This document shows positions 25,764-34,229 of a stretch of 64,000 nucleotides of DNA, piece after piece. The stretch comes from an uncultured Erwinia sp. (GTDB lineage Bacteria > Pseudomonadota > Gammaproteobacteria > Enterobacterales > Enterobacteriaceae). The position numbers were made by a program, and so were the translations under genes. Position 1 is the stretch's first letter, and the number at the start of each line of letters is the position of its first letter. Below the pieces are notes generated by a model. The model was not told the DNA's origin and did not search any database. It worked only from the letters and a program-made list of their open reading frames with translations. The DNA lies in contig CAMIKG010000018.1 in the NCBI GenBank assembly GCA_946221915.1, positions 1-64,000 of the forward strand, written 5' to 3'.

Positions 25764-26791
25764 GACCCGGCTCCCGTCGCCAGCCAGTGATTCATCCTCT
25801 GCCAGCTAACAAGACTGATCCACACCATCAGACTCGTCATCACCACGCCATAGAGCAGGCAGTAGCTGCGGAATACGCGTCGCCCGGCAACAGACCAGCT
25901 CAGGCCCTCTCCGCTAGCTGCTGGCTGGGCAAACGCCTGAAATGCCCGTGTCACATCGGAAAGCCGGAAAGGGGTAAGATTGAACAACAAGCCCATGAGT
26001 ATCAGCAGCAGTAAAGGTTGTACGGTGACGGCAAGCGCCGTTTCGTCCAATGCAGCAAGCGCACCGAGGCATAAAATATCGACCAGCGGTCCGGCCAGCG
26101 CCACCGCCACTTTCATCGCGCGTTGCGGGAAAAGCGCAATCGCACTGGTGTTTACAAAAGCGGAAGGCAGCCACCAGCCACGAAACTGTAAGCCTGCGCC
26201 GAGGACCGGACAGCCATACAGCCGACAGACCACGGCATGCCCCATCTCATGTAATACCAGCCACAGCGGCAGACCAGCGGCCATCATTAGCAGCTGACTG
26301 ACCTGCCAGGGGCCATGCATCAGCCAGTTATTCAGCAGTGGCAGGCTGACTGCCACACGCCATAACGCCAGCGCCACCACCATCACCAGCAGAGTGCAAC
26401 CCAGCCAGCGCGGAATACGCTGCAGGACGCTGGCAATAGTGCGCGCCAGCGCATCAGGATTCGGCAGGTTGATACGCCCGGCCACTTTCGCCACGGCGGG
26501 AGGACGCTGGCTGCCATCATCAATCATATTCGCCTGTTGCAGGCGTTGCAGAAACGCGTGCAGCGCCTGCTGACATTGCTCAGGCGTGGCCTGCGGATGA
26601 TGCTTTGCCAGCTGGCTCTGCAACGCACTGAAGGAGGTTCCCGCCAGCAGTTGCTGCGCAAGTTGCGCAGAGACGCCACTCAGTTTGAGCGGCGCGTTGC
26701 TGTTTTCACGCAGCAGCAGTGCCACATCGCTTTGCGGAGAAGCCAGTTTCACATCGTCATGCAAGCGCAACGGCGTCGATACAGAAGCCAT
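25760..26791 (-). CDS. Site-2 (M50) membrane metalloprotease with PqqD-like N-terminal domain
   Basis: 343 residues. Residues about 5-95 resemble PqqD-type RiPP recognition elements (a winged-helix region with LSGVSAQLAQQLLAG followed by a helical segment to NMID). The rest is a polytopic membrane protein with the zinc motif HEMGHAV at about 183-189 and a second-site segment NLTPFRLSDVTRAF near 288, in which Asp is the likely third ligand. ATG 26791 lies one base beyond the preceding stop; the longer frame to 26872 would overlap it by 80 bases. By combining leader recognition with a protease it is a good candidate for removing the leader peptide, but signalling or immunity is possible. Confidence 0.82.
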   Translation of the reverse strand: MASVSTPLRLHDDVKLASPQSDVALLLRENSNAPLKLSGVSAQLAQQLLAGTSFSALQSQLAKHHPQATPEQCQQALHAFLQRLQQANMIDDGSQRPPAVAKVAGRINLPNPDALARTIASVLQRIPRWLGCTLLVMVVALALWRVAVSLPLLNNWLMHGPWQVSQLLMMAAGLPLWLVLHEMGHAVVCRLYGCPVLGAGLQFRGWWLPSAFVNTSAIALFPQRAMKVAVALAGPLVDILCLGALAALDETALAVTVQPLLLLILMGLLFNLTPFRLSDVTRAFQAFAQPAASGEGLSWSVAGRRVFRSYCLLYGVVMTSLMVWISLVSWQRMNHWLATGAGS

Positions 26792-26792
26792 A

Positions 26793-29201
26793 TCAGTCAG
26801 CTTCCCCTGGCAGCGGATTCGCCAGCACGAGACAAAACAGCGGCGCTTCACGATAACCATCGGCTGCAGCATGGCGCACCAGCCCTTCTTCGATTAATCC
26901 GCCAGCCAGTGTCCCCGTCAGACCGCAATCCAGTGCCGTGAGCCAGCACTGCATCGCACTCGCGGCGGCATTCTGCAACTGCATGCGGTAACCCGCTGCA
27001 CCGTAGTCCTGCAGCGTTTTTTCAAGATCGGCGACCCACACCAGCAACGCCCCTGCCTTATGGAAGGCCAGCTGATTGATGCAATCCACCAGATGTTCGC
27101 GGCCAAACCCCGTGTCGCGCCGGCGCCAGTGCTGACGTTCGGCGCCGCTGCACTGATAAATTCCCGCAGCAAGTTCGCCGCTGGCTTCGGGTAACAGTAA
27201 CCAGGGCTCCATTGACAGTGCCGGCATGCCACGCGACCGGCTCTGCGCCAGGCTGGTGTGTGAGATTGCCACCAGCGCGTCCAGTAACGTCTCTTGCAGC
27301 GGCGTCTGTGCGTATTCATATTCTGCGCGGCGGCGTAGCAATAATGGCGTGAACTTTTCGCCACGGCTGAAGGACGTCAGTAATGCGTGCGCGGCTGGGG
27401 CCGCCGTGGGCGAAGGAAAAGCCGTGTCAGGGCGCGGACGATGACTTACCGCCACCAGGCTGCTGGCGGTTTCATAGCAGGGAACCATCCGTTGTGTCAC
27501 CGCTTCCTGTAACCCCTGCAGATGAAGCACCTGACAGATAATATGAGGATTATCCTGTTCATTGAAGAACAGCAATGCCGCCAGCCATTGCAGATCGATC
27601 TGGTGCTCTTCCCGCAGCGCCCAGCCTGCCGCACTGGCGGACAGCGCGCAGTACTGATTCACCACGCCAGCATCAAGATTAACGATGTTGTAGCTGAAAT
27701 CGTTGTACTTACCACGCACACGATTCAGATTGGCGCTGACAATCAGTGACACCGGCTCTTCTGGCTGCTGAAGCAGTCGTTCCAGCTGCTGCCGGTCAAT
27801 GCCTTCAACGCTGACCAGTTGATGATCTTCACCCAGATAAAACCAGACACCGCAGGGCAATCCCGGCAGCGGCTGGCGGACGATCACAAACAGATCGCAT
27901 GAGATCAGTTGCCCGCCGCTCGGGGCGATACGGCGTAATGAACCGTCATCAATCGTTTGATACCCGGTAGCATGACGCAACAGCCAGCCAAGGTTACCCA
28001 GCGTCAGCGGCTGAGTTGCAGCGTACGGTTGTTGCCAGGGCGATAAACAGCGCTCCGCTAACGGGCTGTCAGGCAATTGCAGATGCTGCTGCCCATGCAA
28101 TCTGACGGGACGTGACGCATGGCGGTTAAGATTATCAAGGGTAAAATGCATCTGGTGGCTGCGCGGCGGCAGCCAGTCTCGTGGCGGCAAGCGCGTGCCG
28201 GTATGGTGCAACCAGGCCGTAAACGCCGCGCTGTCGGGTTGCAGATAGCGTGAGTTGTTCAGGCCACTCAGTGCCGTGCCGGGTATGCGGGCAATCTTGT
28301 ACGCGAGGGTATATCCCCCTTCGGCCAGATGACTGTGAACCACGACTTTGTTCAGATAGCTTTCAGAGGAGAGCCCGAGAAGCAACTGTGCCAGTTCATG
28401 CGCGGCATAGACGGCACGAAACGCCACTTCGTGGCGATCGCTGGCGGCTGATGGCTGCTCACACTGCGCGCGTGCACACTGATAACTGGCGCTGATACCC
28501 GGCAGGGTTAACGGGCCGACCAGCGTACAGTCGGCGCCAGTCACGCAACTGAAATAGCGAACGCCGGCATGATGCAGCGCATCAACACACGCCTGACGTG
28601 ACGTATCATCTGCACTGCCGTCAAAAATAACCAGTGCATCATCCCAGCAGTGAGACGCGAGTTGCTGTGGTTCGCTGAAGATATCAATACTGGCCACCAC
28701 CGATTCCAGAGCCTGCCGCAGGAACGGCTGCACATCATCCGGGCAGACCAGCGCCAGCCTGCGGCTGCGCGCCGATTTCAGCGCGGCGGTACGGTTGGCA
28801 TACAGGCGAGTATTGTCGGCAAACCGCCCGCAATAGCTTGCCAGCGGGCTTTTATCGTCAGCATCCAGCCCTTCGCCCTCTTCCAGAAAACCATAACGAA
28901 ACAGCAGCGATAACATGCCCAGCGCATTATCGCGGCTCAGTAAGGCGTCATCCGCCAGGACCTTTTCCAGCTCGCTGCTGCCATCAAGACGATCCAGAAA
29001 TGCCGCCAGCGCACTCATTCCCTGCGCACAGGTCAGAATCCGTGGCTGGTGAGCGCCATAGACCGCGACCCGTGTGGCGTTCTCCGGAATGAAAATCAGT
29101 TCCGGGATCAGTCTGGGACGTCGCGGCAGTAAGGCAAAAAGATCGCGATGGTGACTAAATTGTGCGCCTGACAGCAGCGTCGACATATGCGTGGCTTTCA
29201 T
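26793..29201 (-). CDS. Fusion of leader-binding/E1-like region with two SagB-type azoline dehydrogenase domains
   Basis: 802 residues in three parts. Residues about 25-240 look like the N-terminal half of ocin-ThiF-like (F) proteins: a winged-helix-like region ending RYGFLEEGEG, then an E1-like stretch with GPLTLPGISASYQCARAQC. Residues about 335-580 are a SagB/McbC-like nitroreductase-fold domain (APSGGQLISCDLFVI, GLPCGVWFYL). Residues about 620-800 are a second one (PALSMEPWLLLPE, YGAAGYRMQLQNAAASAMQ, GLIEEGL). SagB-type enzymes use FMN to oxidise azolines to aromatic azoles. Two domains may form an internal dimer in which one has lost activity. One base separates it from the ThiF-like gene. 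Confidence 0.82.
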   Translation of the reverse strand: MKATHMSTLLSGAQFSHHRDLFALLPRRPRLIPELIFIPENATRVAVYGAHQPRILTCAQGMSALAAFLDRLDGSSELEKVLADDALLSRDNALGMLSLLFRYGFLEEGEGLDADDKSPLASYCGRFADNTRLYANRTAALKSARSRRLALVCPDDVQPFLRQALESVVASIDIFSEPQQLASHCWDDALVIFDGSADDTSRQACVDALHHAGVRYFSCVTGADCTLVGPLTLPGISASYQCARAQCEQPSAASDRHEVAFRAVYAAHELAQLLLGLSSESYLNKVVVHSHLAEGGYTLAYKIARIPGTALSGLNNSRYLQPDSAAFTAWLHHTGTRLPPRDWLPPRSHQMHFTLDNLNRHASRPVRLHGQQHLQLPDSPLAERCLSPWQQPYAATQPLTLGNLGWLLRHATGYQTIDDGSLRRIAPSGGQLISCDLFVIVRQPLPGLPCGVWFYLGEDHQLVSVEGIDRQQLERLLQQPEEPVSLIVSANLNRVRGKYNDFSYNIVNLDAGVVNQYCALSASAAGWALREEHQIDLQWLAALLFFNEQDNPHIICQVLHLQGLQEAVTQRMVPCYETASSLVAVSHRPRPDTAFPSPTAAPAAHALLTSFSRGEKFTPLLLRRRAEYEYAQTPLQETLLDALVAISHTSLAQSRSRGMPALSMEPWLLLPEASGELAAGIYQCSGAERQHWRRRDTGFGREHLVDCINQLAFHKAGALLVWVADLEKTLQDYGAAGYRMQLQNAAASAMQCWLTALDCGLTGTLAGGLIEEGLVRHAAADGYREAPLFCLVLANPLPGEAD

Positions 29202-29202
29202 T

Positions 29203-29817
29203 TTACTGCAAGACTCCCTTCAAATGTCCGGCCAGCAAGGCAGTGCCCTGCGCCTGCGAGATATGTCGGCTGCCGCGACAATCACATCCGTGCAACGCCA
29301 CCACATGGCTGCTGGCAGTGCGATTACTGCTGAAACTGACTGCCGTGAGCTTACCGAACTGATCCTCCGGCAACTGCGCATACTGCGTTAACCGTAAACC
29401 GGCCATCATCACCAGCGCCGGTGTGTAGCCACGTAATGCATTGTGCGGTTGCTGCTCATGGAAGCGTTGCAGGTTGAGGTCCATCATCGCTGTACGTGGC
29501 GTTTCCACCAGGCTAAGCAGACGCTTTGTGGCACAGGTGTAGCAGGCCGTCCTGCCCGGCACCACCAGCGGACCACAGCGCAATAAATGGTCGCTCAGCA
29601 CCACACAAGCATGAGGAATACCCGCGCGCAGCAGCTGGCTGGTAAGCTGTTCAAGCTTCAGCGGCGCCCCGCCAGAGAGCACAATCCCGACGAACGGTGT
29701 TTCACTGCTCCAGGGATGATTCAGCGCGTCGGCCAGTGCCAGTTGAGTGAATCCTTGCTGACGGCAGAGATATTCGGCGACTTCATTACCGAATGCCGTA
29801 TCACTGACAATAATCAT
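29203..29817 (-). CDS. ThiF/E1-like cyclodehydratase partner protein, short form
   Basis: 204 residues. It resembles the C-terminal half of ocin-ThiF-like proteins: LSDHLLRCGPLVVPGRTACYTCATKR carries CxxC at about 92-95 in the usual GPxVxPGxTACYxC context, and HGCDCRG near 178 supplies the other Cys pair for a structural zinc. An N-terminal recognition domain like that of full F proteins is missing, and the fusion protein next door has such a region instead. I infer that the two act together to bring the precursor to YcaO. AAGGAGAG precedes the ATG. Confidence 0.78.
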   Translation of the reverse strand: MIIVSDTAFGNEVAEYLCRQQGFTQLALADALNHPWSSETPFVGIVLSGGAPLKLEQLTSQLLRAGIPHACVVLSDHLLRCGPLVVPGRTACYTCATKRLLSLVETPRTAMMDLNLQRFHEQQPHNALRGYTPALVMMAGLRLTQYAQLPEDQFGKLTAVSFSSNRTASSHVVALHGCDCRGSRHISQAQGTALLAGHLKGVLQ

Positions 29818-29829
29818 GACAACTCTCCT

Positions 29830-31176
29830 TCAGGCAAACGGCTGTGGCCACGGATTAATCGTGACAGCGCTGCCTGTTTGTTCACTCAACTGTTGCTGCT
29901 GTTGCAGCAGGCGCGGATGGCCGAGGTAACGGGCGCGATAGCTGGATGTCATAGGCAGTAGCTCAGGAATCACCGCGCGCACCACGTGCAGGCCAGCATC
30001 ACGTAATTCATCGGTGGTCATATCCACCATAACCACATCCATTTTCAGCTGACGAAAACGTTCCACCAGCTGTTTCAGCTGCTCTGCCGGCTGCCGGGGT
30101 TGCCCCGCCTGAAGCTGACTAATTGCCTTTTCGCGGTGGCTGGTGGTCAGGAAATCAAACGCGGGACGTTGCTCCGCTCTGCCCATAAATATGGCGCCAT
30201 GTTCCAGGGCGATAAAATCACGCATATCCTCTGGCACCGGCAACTGATGCTCCAGCACCGAACGTCCCATCGCGCTTTCGCGAATAATTTTGCCGCAGCT
30301 CTCCCACGCATCAAAACCGGTGGAGCAATTGACAAACTGGGCTGAAGTCGGATGCCCCGGGCGCAGCTGCAGCCCGTAAATCGTCGGGACACCAATATCG
30401 GTGGTGGCATCAAAATAGAGTTGTTCCAGCCCACTGTTTGCCAGACGAGAAAACTTATCCTGCAGATGGTCCGGCACCGGCTGATCAAAGCGAATACGCG
30501 CCAGCGGCATTTGCAGCAACCAGGTCAGGGCGATGGCATCGCGCTCTATGACTTCATTTATGGCGGTGACAGTCGCCAGGGTCAGATCGGTATGGGCAGC
30601 CACACCGGTCGATATCGGTAACCAGAACAGTTCACTTTCCCAGGGGCGGACATACAGGTGAGACATAATCAGCGGCACTTTGCGCGGACGGTCTTCGGTC
30701 AGTGAATACCCTTCCACCCAGCGCAATGGCAGCGTGTCATCTATCGCTTTCACCGGACAAAGCGGGTCCGCCAGCTCCTGTTCGCTGCAGCGTGGAAGGG
30801 AACCGGCAGTCAGCCCATCAGCACCCAGTTCGCGAAAACTCGCCACGGAAATGTCGCGCGGATGATAGACGCAGGTTGCATAGCGTTCGGCGGCTTCCGC
30901 CACGGAACGCACAATCGCCATATCGACCTGCTCGTCAGCACCGCAACCGGCCAGTGCAATGGTTTGCAGATCATTGCCCATGTTATCAATGATATGAGGA
31001 TACGGCATTGACAGGTTGCCCAGACTGGCAAGCACCGCCGGGAAACGGGGGACGTGTAATTCCTGCGGTTCCAGCGGATAAACGCTCCCCACCACCCCGG
31101 TCAGCGGCGAAACCAGCGACATAAACGGATATTTCTGGCGCATGGCGGCGGAAACCGCAAAGTTATGATGATGCAT
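29830..31176 (-). CDS. YcaO-family azoline cyclodehydratase
   Basis: Uses ATP to cyclise Cys, Ser or Thr side chains of the precursor onto the preceding amide, forming thiazoline or oxazoline rings. The 448-residue protein has the YcaO core with the conserved acidic ATP/Mg site in ADEQVDMAIVRSVAEAAERYA and INEVIERDAIALTW, and ends NPWPQPFA, a C-terminal PxPxP motif that marks azoline-forming YcaO proteins rather than thioamidating ones. ATG 31176 is chosen because GGAAGG lies upstream; a GTG at 31188 is possible. It overlaps the end of the SpaB_C gene by 14 bases. Confidence 0.92.
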   Translation of the reverse strand: MHHHNFAVSAAMRQKYPFMSLVSPLTGVVGSVYPLEPQELHVPRFPAVLASLGNLSMPYPHIIDNMGNDLQTIALAGCGADEQVDMAIVRSVAEAAERYATCVYHPRDISVASFRELGADGLTAGSLPRCSEQELADPLCPVKAIDDTLPLRWVEGYSLTEDRPRKVPLIMSHLYVRPWESELFWLPISTGVAAHTDLTLATVTAINEVIERDAIALTWLLQMPLARIRFDQPVPDHLQDKFSRLANSGLEQLYFDATTDIGVPTIYGLQLRPGHPTSAQFVNCSTGFDAWESCGKIIRESAMGRSVLEHQLPVPEDMRDFIALEHGAIFMGRAEQRPAFDFLTTSHREKAISQLQAGQPRQPAEQLKQLVERFRQLKMDVVMVDMTTDELRDAGLHVVRAVIPELLPMTSSYRARYLGHPRLLQQQQQLSEQTGSAVTINPWPQPFA

Positions 31177-32071
31177 GGATTGCACCACCTTCCAGACTTT
31201 TACTCAGCAGCACCGCCAGCCAGGCTTCATCCAGCGTACTTAAACCAAGGCGGTTGTTCATCAGATGAATAAACTGGAAGGCCAGATTTTCCGCCAGCCC
31301 CTCGTTGTAGCGTTCGCAATGGCGCTCATATTGACGGCGGGTTTGCTCCAGCGCGGATTGCCAGCGTGTCAGCAATTCGGCGCAATGGGCATCCTGACGC
31401 AGCTGGGGCGACAGCAACACCACATTTTCATCAATCAGATCCCAGGCGCGGTCGGTGAAACTGTTTTTCATCATGCCAATATCCGGCGAACCAGCCAGCC
31501 AGAAAGTGGCGTAGCTGTCCAGAAATGCGGTCTGCCGGACGACCGGGATAAACCGCTCCAGCACCGCCAGCATCAGCGGCAAAGCGAAATCTTTGCGTGT
31601 GATACCGTGACTGGATTCCGCCAGCAGGATGGCGCGGGCTATCTCGCTGGAATGATGGAAAAAGGCTTCGGCGATATCGATACCCGTCTCGCCACCGTAA
31701 ACATCCGTTTCCGGCTGATACTCTGCACGTTCACAGTGAACCGGCAGATGATGTGCGGGAAAAGACGGCATATCGCGAAAACTCACCAGCGGTGTCCACA
31801 GGCTGGCCGGGCGTTGCGGCAGACGGTTCAGCGCATCATGCAGCGCGGCATAGATACCCGCTTCCTGAGCTTTGTCGTCATTGTCCTGCAACAGAAAACG
31901 CACGCGTAAATGCAGTCCTTTCTCATCGATATAACGCAAAAAGAACCAGGGTGAATCAGCGGCTTGCGCCAGTGCCTGAGTCAGGCCCTCAGCGATCAGA
32001 AAGTCCATTCCATCGTGGTGGCTACCAATATAAAGCTTATAAAAGTGCCAGGATGCTGACCTGTTTTTCAT
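31163..32071 (-). CDS. Stand-alone SpaB_C (thiopeptide-type) elimination or cycloaddition protein
   Basis: 302 residues with the SpaB C-terminal / thiopeptide-type biosynthesis domain over nearly its whole length: SWHFYKLYIGSHHDGMDFL at 7-25, then WFFLRYIDEKGLHLRVRFLL, YGGETGIDIAEAFFHHSSE, and a helical C-terminus ending RLGLSTLDEAWL. Such proteins either eliminate glutamate from glutamylated Ser/Thr (like TbtC) or catalyse the pyridine-forming cycloaddition of thiopeptides (like TbtD). Only one copy exists in this cluster and the LanB protein needs an elimination partner, so elimination is the more likely role. Confidence 0.85.
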   Translation of the reverse strand: MKNRSASWHFYKLYIGSHHDGMDFLIAEGLTQALAQAADSPWFFLRYIDEKGLHLRVRFLLQDNDDKAQEAGIYAALHDALNRLPQRPASLWTPLVSFRDMPSFPAHHLPVHCERAEYQPETDVYGGETGIDIAEAFFHHSSEIARAILLAESSHGITRKDFALPLMLAVLERFIPVVRQTAFLDSYATFWLAGSPDIGMMKNSFTDRAWDLIDENVVLLSPQLRQDAHCAELLTRWQSALEQTRRQYERHCERYNEGLAENLAFQFIHLMNNRLGLSTLDEAWLAVLLSKSLEGGAIHASS

Positions 32072-32088
32072 CTTTACGGACCTGTTAT

Positions 32089-33144
32089 TTAGGATTGTTT
32101 AGGCTGAAAACGAAACCATCTGATACCGACAAATAGCGTTATCACGCCCCACACCGCCATGCCGATGCAGTTGGCGATAAAAGGAAATACGCCTTCGCTG
32201 CCATTCATGGCGTAGCGAAGCGCATCCGAGACGAATCCCACTGGGGTAGTCAGAATTAACCATTTGAGCGGCGGAAAAGCGCTGAGATCGAGGAACAACT
32301 GCCCGAAACACATGCACCAGAAATTGAGCAGCGTCAGCAGAATGGTGGCGACGGTATTGGTGCGGAATAACCCCGCCAGGGCATAACCAAAGCTGACCAG
32401 CAACAGCGCGCTAAGCACCAGCAGCACAATGAACAGCAGTGGCTGTTGCAGGGTAAAGCCAAATATCAGACTGCTGATCGCCATTAACATCGCAATCTGC
32501 AGCAGCGAAATGACCAGCCGGACGCTTACCTGCGATGCCAGCAAAATCCATCTTGGCAGGGGAATTACCGCATAGTAACGATAAATCCCCTTCTCGCGCG
32601 CAGCGACCAGCGGTGTTGCCGTGCCAAATAAGGCAACCTGCAGCAATGCCAGCGTAAGCAGTGACGGGAAGATGAACGTGAAATAGTTAAACTTTTGATT
32701 TTCAAGTGCGACAAACTGTACTGGCGGCTGCGCGTTTGTCGCCTGATGCGTCAGCGCAGCGGCGACCAGCTGCGCAACGGAGCGCATAGCGTCAGTGGTG
32801 GTGATCACGGCGTGCTGCTGAGCCACATCCCAGCTCACCGCGGCCTGGACCTCATTGTCACGCACCAGCGATTGCGCATCACTTCTGAGCTGGCGCTGAA
32901 CAACCAGGCCGGGTGCATTGCGCAACTGCTGCCAGAGCGCCTCTGCTTCAGGCGTATCCCCCACCACACTGACCTGCACGGCAAATTGTTGCTGATTGCT
33001 GTTGATGATTTTCGCCGTGATGCCAAAGGTGAAGATGAAAAAAAGAGGCAAAACAAAAGCAAACAGCGTCGATAATGGATCACGCAGATACTCTTTGGCG
33101 CTGGCGCTGAAAAAACGACGGTAAATCTGCCAGTTATGACTCAT
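32089..33144 (-). CDS. ABC-2 type transporter permease
   Basis: 351 residues with a helix near 22-42, an extracytoplasmic domain of about 130 residues, and five helices from about 165 on, the layout of ABC-2/NodJ-YhgE-type permeases. It contains the typical start RRFFSASAKEYLRDPLSTLFAFVLPLFF. Two bases separate it from the ATPase gene. Such pumps give export or immunity in many peptide antibiotic clusters. The presence of a second, tripartite exporter suggests one of the two is for self-protection. Confidence 0.88.
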   Translation of the reverse strand: MSHNWQIYRRFFSASAKEYLRDPLSTLFAFVLPLFFIFTFGITAKIINSNQQQFAVQVSVVGDTPEAEALWQQLRNAPGLVVQRQLRSDAQSLVRDNEVQAAVSWDVAQQHAVITTTDAMRSVAQLVAAALTHQATNAQPPVQFVALENQKFNYFTFIFPSLLTLALLQVALFGTATPLVAAREKGIYRYYAVIPLPRWILLASQVSVRLVISLLQIAMLMAISSLIFGFTLQQPLLFIVLLVLSALLLVSFGYALAGLFRTNTVATILLTLLNFWCMCFGQLFLDLSAFPPLKWLILTTPVGFVSDALRYAMNGSEGVFPFIANCIGMAVWGVITLFVGIRWFRFQPKQS

Positions 33145-33146
33145 GA

Positions 33147-34157
33147 TTAATCCCTTAATGCTTCACCGGTCAGATGAATAAAGACATCTTCAAGCGTATT
33201 TTTGCTTACCTGTAGTTGTACGGGTTCACAGCCCAGACGCTGTGATAACGCAATCACACGTGGCAGCATCTGCGCCAGTTCCCGCGCCGGAATATGTAAG
33301 CGACAGAATGCCTGATCATGCTCATCCGCCTGTTGCGTCGCCCCAGGGAAAGGCGTGATAAATTCGTCTGCCATTGCCTGCGGCACAGAGAAACGAATAT
33401 GGTGCCCCGGACAATAGCGATCGATAAGTTGCTGTGGACTGGCGTTTTCCAGCAATCTGCCGTGATTAATGATTATCACCCGGTCGCATAAAATTTCGGC
33501 CTCATCCATTTGATGAGTGGCAATCAGGACACCCATTCCAGACTGACGGGCATTATCGACAATATGGCGCCAGATATAGCGGCGGCTTTGTGGATCGAGA
33601 TCGCCCGTTGGCTCATCCAGCAACAGGAGTTTTGGCTTACCGGCCAGCGCCAGCGCCAGCGCCAGGCGCCGTTTCTGCCCTCCGGAAAGGCGCGAGAATC
33701 GCATTTTGCGTTGTGCTTCCAGCGCCACCACGTTGAGCAATTCCTCAACAGAAAGCGCGTCGGTATACAGCACCTGATAGAGAGCAAGGATCTCTTCCAC
33801 GCGCAGCAACGATGGCAGACTGAAAAACTGCGGAGCGACACCTAACTGCTGTTTAATTTCATGGTTCAACTCCTGCCCAACATCTTCTTCGAATAATCGA
33901 ATCAGACCGCTCCCGAAAGGATGCAATCCCTGCAGGGTTTCCATGAGTGTCGTTTTTCCGGCGCCGTTAGGCCCCACTAACCCGATAATTTCGCCAGGGT
34001 TGATATGCAGAGAGATGTCATGCAAGACCTGCACGTCACCATAAGATTTATTTAGTGATTCAACCTGTAGCAGTGGCTGGCGACTGGTCAAACGCTGATG
34101 CAACGCTTGCCTGTTATCGTCCTGAACAGCCAGAGAGATATCATCCTGCTTAATCAT
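33147..34157 (-). CDS. ABC transporter ATPase (ABC-2 exporter, DrrA/CcmA-like)
   Basis: 336 residues: Walker A GPNGAGKTT at about 64-72, signature RLSGGQKRRLALALAL near 160, Walker B LLLLDEPTGDLDP near 180 and ATHQMDEAE for the H-loop, followed by a C-terminal extension of about 100 residues common in drug and peptide exporters of this type. ATG 34157 is preferred; the frame extends to a TTG at 34202 that would run into the hairpin following the precursor gene. It is the first gene after the precursor. Confidence 0.92.
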   Translation of the reverse strand: MIKQDDISLAVQDDNRQALHQRLTSRQPLLQVESLNKSYGDVQVLHDISLHINPGEIIGLVGPNGAGKTTLMETLQGLHPFGSGLIRLFEEDVGQELNHEIKQQLGVAPQFFSLPSLLRVEEILALYQVLYTDALSVEELLNVVALEAQRKMRFSRLSGGQKRRLALALALAGKPKLLLLDEPTGDLDPQSRRYIWRHIVDNARQSGMGVLIATHQMDEAEILCDRVIIINHGRLLENASPQQLIDRYCPGHHIRFSVPQAMADEFITPFPGATQQADEHDQAFCRLHIPARELAQMLPRVIALSQRLGCEPVQLQVSKNTLEDVFIHLTGEALRD

Positions 34158-34191
34158 TAATTTAAAGCCAGAGAGAGTGTGCCGGAAGGTG

Positions 34192-34217
34192 AACCGGTAC
34201 AATGTTTCGTACCGGTT
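34192..34217 (-). terminator. Hairpin between precursor and exporter genes (attenuator or mRNA stabiliser)
   Basis: AACCGGTAC (34192-34200) and GTACCGGTT (34209-34217) form a perfect 9-bp stem with an 8-base loop, 12 bases after the precursor stop. No T-run follows on the minus strand. Hairpins here are common in peptide antibiotic operons and raise precursor message above that of the enzymes. Confidence 0.6.
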
Positions 34218-34229
34218 GCATGCAATGGA

